From: Acidimicrobiaceae bacterium | GTDB lineage: Bacteria > Actinomycetota > Acidimicrobiia > Acidimicrobiales > RAAP-2 | Direction: 5' to 3' | NCBI GenBank assembly: GCA_003161575.1 | Contig: PMOE01000072.1 | Location: forward strand, 107,573 to 171,572 | DNA length: 64,000 bases | Position numbers and translations under genes: made by a program | Notes under the pieces: model-generated | Told to the model about the DNA's origin: nothing | The model's input: only the letters and a program-made list of their open reading frames with translations | Databases searched by the model: none | Part shown: positions 59,598-64,000 of the stretch, piece after piece | Numbering within the stretch: the stretch's first letter is position 1 | Layout: each line of letters starts with the position of its first letter

Positions 59598-59603
59598 TAT
59601 GTT
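59598..59603 (+). promoter_or_regulatory. Possible -10 of the second phosphoesterase gene
   Basis: TATGTT, giving a leader of ~21 nt with a GGGAGGGGG site. No clear -35. Confidence 0.35.
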
Positions 59604-59630
59604 GGCAGCGTCTCAAAGGGGAGGGGGCGC

Positions 59631-61223
59631 GTGGTGGGCCGAAGCGATGAAGAACGTCCGATGAAGGGCGGCGGCTTCGATCGTCGCCATTTCCTCGGGT
59701 TGGCCGCGGCGGCCGGTGCCGGCGGGCTGTTCTCGGGCAGGGCGGCGGCGGCGGGTGCCACCGTAGGCAAGGCGGCGTCGGTCGCCCCGGCCGGCTCGGA
59801 CCTCGGGGCGATCGAGCACGTCATCTTCCTCATGATGGAGAACCGCTCCTTCGACCACTACTACGGCACCTATCGGGGCGTTCGGGGTTTCGATGACCAC
59901 CCCAAGGCCAACCTCGGCTCATTCGCCCAGGCGTACCCGGCCAACACCACCCGCGCCCCGAAGGGCCGGCAGCTCCCGTTCCACCTCGACACAAAGAACA
60001 CCGACATCGCCGATTGCACCCACGACCTCACCCACTCGTGGGGACCACAACACATGTGCCGAAACGGCGGTCGCATGGACTCGTTCGTGAACGTCCACAC
60101 CGCGTCGAACAACGAAGGCCCCCAAGGTGTACTCACCATGGGCTACTACGCGCGCCAAGACCTCCCCTACTACTACGCGCTGGCCGACGCGTTCACGATT
60201 GGAGACGGCTACCACTGTTCGGTCATGGGCCCCACCGACCCCAACCGCATGATGCAGATTTCGGGGACCATCGATCCGGCCGGGAAGGCCGGGGGCCCGA
60301 TCATCATCACCGATCCGCTCCCGTCGGCTCTGTTCAGTGTGCACTGGGACACCATGCCCGAGGTCTTAGAAGACGCCGGGATCAGCTGGAAGTACTACAA
60401 CCCGGCCGGGGCGCTCTACACCATCGAGAACATGCAGAAGCTCGGCATTACCATCGACGGCACACTCCCCTACTTCTCCCAGTACGAGAACCCGAGCTCT
60501 GTGCTCTATCAGAAGGCCTTCCTCCCCACCTTCCCGAACGACTTTGTCGCCGATGTGAAAAATGGCACCTTGCCCAAGGTGAGCTGGATCAGCACACCGG
60601 TCGGCTACGACGAACACCCGCCGGCGCCCTCGTTCCTCGGTGAATGGTTCACCGACCAGGTGCTGACGACCCTGGTCTCGAACCCTGAGGTCTGGTCCAA
60701 GACCGTGTTGTTTCACATGTATGACGAGAACGACGGCTTCTTCGACCACGTGGCGCCCCCCACGCCACCTCCGGGGACCCCGGGTGAATACCTGAGCGTG
60801 GACCCGCTGCCCGGCGCCGCCCAGGGCATCGCCGGGCCCATCGGCCTCGGCTTCCGGGTACCGCTCCTCGTCGTGTCACCCTTCAGCCGAGGGGGTTACG
60901 TCTGCTCGGAGACGTTCGACCACACCTCTCAGCTCCGGTTCTTAGAAGAGCGCTTCGGAGTCACCGCGCCCAACATCTCGGCCTGGCGGCGCAAGACCGT
61001 CGGTGATCTGACCGCCACGCTGCATATGAACAACTCGCGGCAATCGCTGCCCGCCCTTCCGGCCACCACCGACGACCCGACGTACGTGGCGGCCAAGGGC
61101 TGCACCCAGGGCGACCTTTTCGAGATCGCCGACAACCAACCGGCGTACCCGCTGGCGACGGCGCAATCGATGCCTTCCCAAGAGCCGGGCCGGGCCCGGC
61201 GACTCGAGCCCCGCCGCACCTGA
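59631..61223 (+). CDS. Tat-exported phosphoesterase (phospholipase C family), second copy
   Basis: A 530-residue exported enzyme of the phosphoesterase/PLC family. The Tat signal is DRRHFLGLAAAAGAGGLFSG (cleavage likely after an AAA near residue 40). IEHVIFLMMENRSFDHYYGT is the metal/nucleophile motif, DLPYYYALADAFTIGDGYH and YDENDGFFDHVAPPTPP are the conserved metal segments. It is the paralogue of 37569, with the PLC-type HYYGT that the other copy lacks. It likely acts on phospholipids outside the cell. GTG 59631 follows GGGAGGGGG. Confidence 0.9.
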   Translation: MVGRSDEERPMKGGGFDRRHFLGLAAAAGAGGLFSGRAAAAGATVGKAASVAPAGSDLGAIEHVIFLMMENRSFDHYYGTYRGVRGFDDHPKANLGSFAQAYPANTTRAPKGRQLPFHLDTKNTDIADCTHDLTHSWGPQHMCRNGGRMDSFVNVHTASNNEGPQGVLTMGYYARQDLPYYYALADAFTIGDGYHCSVMGPTDPNRMMQISGTIDPAGKAGGPIIITDPLPSALFSVHWDTMPEVLEDAGISWKYYNPAGALYTIENMQKLGITIDGTLPYFSQYENPSSVLYQKAFLPTFPNDFVADVKNGTLPKVSWISTPVGYDEHPPAPSFLGEWFTDQVLTTLVSNPEVWSKTVLFHMYDENDGFFDHVAPPTPPPGTPGEYLSVDPLPGAAQGIAGPIGLGFRVPLLVVSPFSRGGYVCSETFDHTSQLRFLEERFGVTAPNISAWRRKTVGDLTATLHMNNSRQSLPALPATTDDPTYVAAKGCTQGDLFEIADNQPAYPLATAQSMPSQEPGRARRLEPRRT

Positions 61224-61493
61224 GCAACGCGGGACCCGGGCGGCCGCCGATGGCTCGAGGCTGCTGGAGTTCAGATCCAGTGGCGGCCTGACCCCGATCG
61301 CCCTGGTGCCGAAGTCATTTTAACGCCACTACCAGGGACTCTTCCTATTCGCACTGGCCAGGTCCCCGCAGAGATGGAATAGTTACACTTGGAGATCACA
61401 TTGAAGGCGTCGATGACGCCGATTCGCTGGGAAATGGCTGGGCGGGCACAGGGGTTCGGGAGGACTCTCCACACAGACAGTAAGGAGGGCGGA
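61224..61493. other. Intergenic region with an AT-richer stretch
   Basis: 270 bp. Positions ~61310-61400 are AT-richer than the surroundings and probably hold the promoter of the next gene, though I could not fix the hexamers. A GGCGTC/GACGCC 3-nt-loop hairpin lies near 61405-61419. No gene. Confidence 0.4.
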
Positions 61494-62336
61494 ATGATCA
61501 TCTACACGCCCATGTCCCCGCTGGAAGCAGCGATCCTTGAATCGGGAAGATTCGAGCTGGCAACCGACACCGCTGGCCGTGAAGTGCTCTGCGTCGGTCA
61601 CCGGCGATTGCCCAAGATCGTGCTCCAGCAGAAGTCCGACGGCCTGCACGATCTCATAGAAGCAGTGGGAGCGACCGGCGGGCGCGCTTTCGAAGTCATC
61701 GAGGGCGATCCCTGGCAGATCGAAGAAGCCGAGCCCGACGGCTCGCCGGGCCCCTTGTCCGCCGAAGAGCACCTCGTGATGGGGCTTCGCCCCATGAAGT
61801 CCGACGGCCGCCCGGTCCGGGTCGCCACCACCCGCGACGTGGTCCGGCTCTTCCTCCTCCCGTGGTCCGTACCGGCCAAGACCCTCACCTTTGGCGGGAA
61901 GCCCCATTACGTGGTGACCAGCTCGCGCGGGGTGGTCGGCGACTGGAACAGCGATCCGGACGGGCGGGTCGGTGTCGTCGTCGGGGTCCCCGAGATCTGG
62001 GTCGGCATCCTCGAACGCCACCACGCCATCGGCAGCTCCCTTGCCTTCCGCTGTGACGTCCCGGTTCCCTGGGTCGGCGACAGCGGTGTGGCCAACGCCA
62101 GTCCAACCATGATCGGCGTGTACGAGTCCCCCGGCGGCCTGGGAGTCAACGGCAACGGTTCGGGTCCCGTTCCCGGTGGGTCGTGGATCGCGACACTGCC
62201 GGTCGTCATGACCGAGGGGACGGTGGTCCAGCCGGTCCAACTGCCCGTCGACGTGGAGATCGAAGCGGTCACCGACGGGCCATGGGAGCTCGAGTGGCAG
62301 GACTCCTCGGAGTTCACCCTGGAGAGCCTCAACTGA
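61494..62336 (+). CDS. Unknown protein, 280 aa
   Basis: I do not recognise this family. The protein is soluble, with no signal peptide or TM segment: MIIYTPMSPLEAAILESGRFE, then EVLCVGHRRLPKIVLQQKSDGL, DVVRLFLLPWSVPAKTL, YVVTSSRGVVGDWNSDPDGRVGVV and a C-terminal strand-rich region with GWELE-like acidic patches. ATG 61494 has a strong AAGGAGG 5 nt upstream, and the reading frame is clean over 840 nt in high-GC sequence, so it is real. It may be beta-rich (many V/G strands). Flanked by a phosphoesterase and a CoA-transferase; no function inferred. Confidence 0.6.
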   Translation: MIIYTPMSPLEAAILESGRFELATDTAGREVLCVGHRRLPKIVLQQKSDGLHDLIEAVGATGGRAFEVIEGDPWQIEEAEPDGSPGPLSAEEHLVMGLRPMKSDGRPVRVATTRDVVRLFLLPWSVPAKTLTFGGKPHYVVTSSRGVVGDWNSDPDGRVGVVVGVPEIWVGILERHHAIGSSLAFRCDVPVPWVGDSGVANASPTMIGVYESPGGLGVNGNGSGPVPGGSWIATLPVVMTEGTVVQPVQLPVDVEIEAVTDGPWELEWQDSSEFTLESLN

Positions 62337-62463
62337 CCGAATCGCCCGGCCGGTGCTGGGCATGCGCTCCGTTCCGAGGTCACGCACGCTGCGGGGTGGC
62401 TCGGACCTGACGAGCCATCGCACGGTCACTACCATGCCGGGGTCCGAACAGGAGACCCCGACC

Positions 62464-63696
62464 ATGGCCACCACCCCCCCGCTGCACGGCATCCGGATCA
62501 TCGAGGCTTCGGCCCTCGGGCCGGCGGCCATCACCATGCCCCTGATAGATCTCGGGGCCGAGGTGATCAAAGTGGAGCCGCCCCAGGGCGACTACATCCG
62601 CGAGATGACATGGCCGATCGTCGAAGGCGTCTCGCTGATGCACCTCCACCTCAACCGGGGGAAACGCAGCCTGGTACTCGACCTGAAATCCGACGCGGGA
62701 GTCGCTGCGTTCAGCGAACTGGCCCGGAGTGCCGACGTCGTGGTCGAAGCGATGCGGCCCGGCGGACTGGCCCGCCGGGGGCTCGGCTTCGACGAGCTGG
62801 TGAAGATCAACCCCAAGATCGTGTTTTGCACCATCTCGGGCTACGGAATGACGGGGCCCTATAAGGACTATCCGAGCCACGGCATCGCTTATGACACCTG
62901 GGCCGGGATCGTCAACGTGGCGACCGACGAGGAGGGTTTCACCTACATCCCCGAACACGCGTCCATCGGCATCCATGCTGGACCGCTGTTCGGAGCGCTC
63001 GGCATCCTCGCCGGAGTCATCCGGGCCCGGGCGACCGGGGAGGGCTCCTTTCTCGAGATCGCCCAAGCCGACGCGGCGGCCGCCATGGACTGGTACCGCA
63101 GCGAGAGCTGGCGAGCCTACGAGCGCCCCGAGTCAGAAGTGACGGGGAACAAGGCAGACAACTACGAACGGCGGGCGCCGGGCACGGCCGGCATGAAAGA
63201 AGGCGTGCGTTACCAGGTCTACGAGGCCTCCGACGGGCGCCACGTGCTCTTTATGGCCTCCGAACAGGCCTTCTGGAAGAACTTCTGTAACGCGTTGGAC
63301 CGTCAGGATCTCTTCGAGCGGTGGCCCGGCTCGACGTTTGCCGACCACGCCAGGGGGAACCGGGAGCTTCAAGGCGAGTTGAAGGCCATCTTCGCCACCA
63401 AGACCGCGGCGCAATGGCTCGAGTTCGGCGGCCGGGTCAACACCCCGATCGCCCCGGTGAACACGCCGAAGACGTTGCTCGAGGACCCCCAATTCCAAGA
63501 CCGCTTCCCCCTCTACCGGGCCAGCGATCTCGGGGCCGACGAGCTGCCCGGCCCGATCAAGTTCGTGGGCGAAGCACTTCCCGCTCCGACCAAGGCGCCG
63601 ACGGTGGGTGAGCACACCGACGACGTGCTGCGCGAGGTGCTCGGCTGGGACGACGCCCGCATCGCCACGGCGCGCCAGGCGGGGGCGTTCGGCTGA
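62464..63696 (+). CDS. CaiB/BaiF-family CoA-transferase
   Basis: A 410-residue family III CoA-transferase: GIRIIEASALGPAAITMPLIDLGAEVIKVEPP at the start, HLNRGKRSLVLDLKS, SRPGG-like VVVEAMRPGGLARRGLGFDEL and TISGYGMTGPYKDYPSHGIAYD, the segment holding the conserved Asp, near 140. It may shuttle CoA between acids or racemise an alpha-methylacyl-CoA. It is distinct in sequence from the copy at 24658. ATG 62464 has AGGAG 9 nt upstream; ATG 62434 is an alternative. Confidence 0.87.
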   Translation: MATTPPLHGIRIIEASALGPAAITMPLIDLGAEVIKVEPPQGDYIREMTWPIVEGVSLMHLHLNRGKRSLVLDLKSDAGVAAFSELARSADVVVEAMRPGGLARRGLGFDELVKINPKIVFCTISGYGMTGPYKDYPSHGIAYDTWAGIVNVATDEEGFTYIPEHASIGIHAGPLFGALGILAGVIRARATGEGSFLEIAQADAAAAMDWYRSESWRAYERPESEVTGNKADNYERRAPGTAGMKEGVRYQVYEASDGRHVLFMASEQAFWKNFCNALDRQDLFERWPGSTFADHARGNRELQGELKAIFATKTAAQWLEFGGRVNTPIAPVNTPKTLLEDPQFQDRFPLYRASDLGADELPGPIKFVGEALPAPTKAPTVGEHTDDVLREVLGWDDARIATARQAGAFG

Positions 63697-63754
63697 TCAG
63701 TCCGCTGATCGGCGACGAGACCCGCCACCTCTCCGGGGCCGGCGCAGCCAGCCG

Positions 63755-63985
63755 ATCACGGCCGATTACGCCACCCGGATGTGGCTCGTTGCGACCCCGG
63801 GCCGGTGCTTCAAGACCCATCTGTTCGATCTGGCCATCGTGGTTCTGTGGGCGCTCCCGATCATCACCGTCCCGCGCGGCCTGCATTTTCTGCGCCTTCT
63901 CCTCTCTCTGTGGCTGGCCTTCTTCGCCTCTGGTGTGCAGCACGGGCGCGAGATCCTGGACGATCGTCGGTCGCGACATCGCTGA
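63755..63985 (+). pseudogene. Possible remnant of a voltage-gated ion-channel-like gene
   Basis: In this frame the sequence reads ITADYATRMWLVATPGRCF, KTHLFDLAIVVLWALPIITV and LHFLRLLLSLW. The combination of an acidic-Tyr-Arg helix end, an F/L-D-hydrophobic helix (S3-like) and an Leu-Arg-Leu helix (S4-like) is what one sees in the S2-S4 part of voltage-sensor domains of bacterial potassium channels. It ends at a stop at 63985 without pore or S5-S6 segments, so only a fragment remains. It may also be a chance hydrophobic frame. Confidence 0.3.
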
Positions 63986-64000
63986 ACGCCGAGGCTCAGG

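Overview
The window is GC-rich and densely coded on both strands, and looks like part of an actinobacterial chromosome, probably class Acidimicrobiia. The evidence is the actinobacterial enzyme set: an F420-type LLM oxidoreductase, a mycothiol-dependent isomerase family protein, an ImuA'/ImuB/DnaE2 mutasome with a CGAAC-N4-GTTCG LexA box, many CoA-linked degradation genes, and a small membrane protein with the WWQASDGRWYPPE tag. No rRNA, tRNA, CRISPR array, insertion sequence or phage gene was seen. The class assignment is inference.

Layout. 0-10.5 kb: a partial aldehyde dehydrogenase (left edge), acyl-CoA ligase, MFS exporter, sirtuin, SDR, a PuuD-like amidohydrolase with a stand-alone B12-binding domain, a divergent glutamine-synthetase-like gamma-glutamyl ligase, an XRE/PNPOx fusion regulator and a sugar kinase. 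10.5-17.5 kb: YceI with divergent MarR, ileS, a HAD phosphatase, glutathione peroxidase and quinone oxidoreductase. 17.5-30 kb: lipid/CoA catabolism. It holds an LLM oxidoreductase, a frameshifted FMN alpha-hydroxy-acid dehydrogenase, an acyl-CoA ligase, and a five-gene minus-strand operon (two acyl-CoA dehydrogenases, CoA-transferase, two MaoC-type hydratase subunits). That operon is divergent from a ketosynthase/OB-fold fusion plus thiolase, and two near-identical palindromes lie in the shared promoter region. 31-37.5 kb: a polyamine/omega-amine catabolic block (alanine dehydrogenase, aminobutyraldehyde-type dehydrogenase, Lrp regulator, class III aminotransferase, PuuB-like oxidase). 37.5-40 kb: a Tat-exported phosphoesterase and small proteins. 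40-46 kb: nucleobase salvage (adenosine deaminase, NCS1 permease, phosphoribosyltransferase, yeast-type cytosine deaminase, upp) with a translationally coupled Rieske oxygenase. 46-50.9 kb: assorted oxidoreductases, chorismate mutase and a HiPIP-like small protein. 51-56 kb: the SOS mutasome. 56-64 kb: Smr protein, duplicated retropepsin-like lipoprotein, SRAP protein, a second Tat phosphoesterase, an unknown conserved-looking protein, a CoA-transferase and a possible ion-channel remnant.

A recurring regulatory feature is a TANNNT hexamer ending exactly 6-7 nt before an ATG/GTG at 13 or more genes, the signature of leaderless mRNAs. Other genes use ordinary GGAGG ribosome sites. The most unusual items are the ketosynthase-OB-fold fusion that has lost both its nucleophilic Cys and its zinc ligands, the LexA box lying across the start codon of a nearly leaderless imuA', the shortened ImuB, the Rieske-upp gene pair, and the HiPIP-like small protein.
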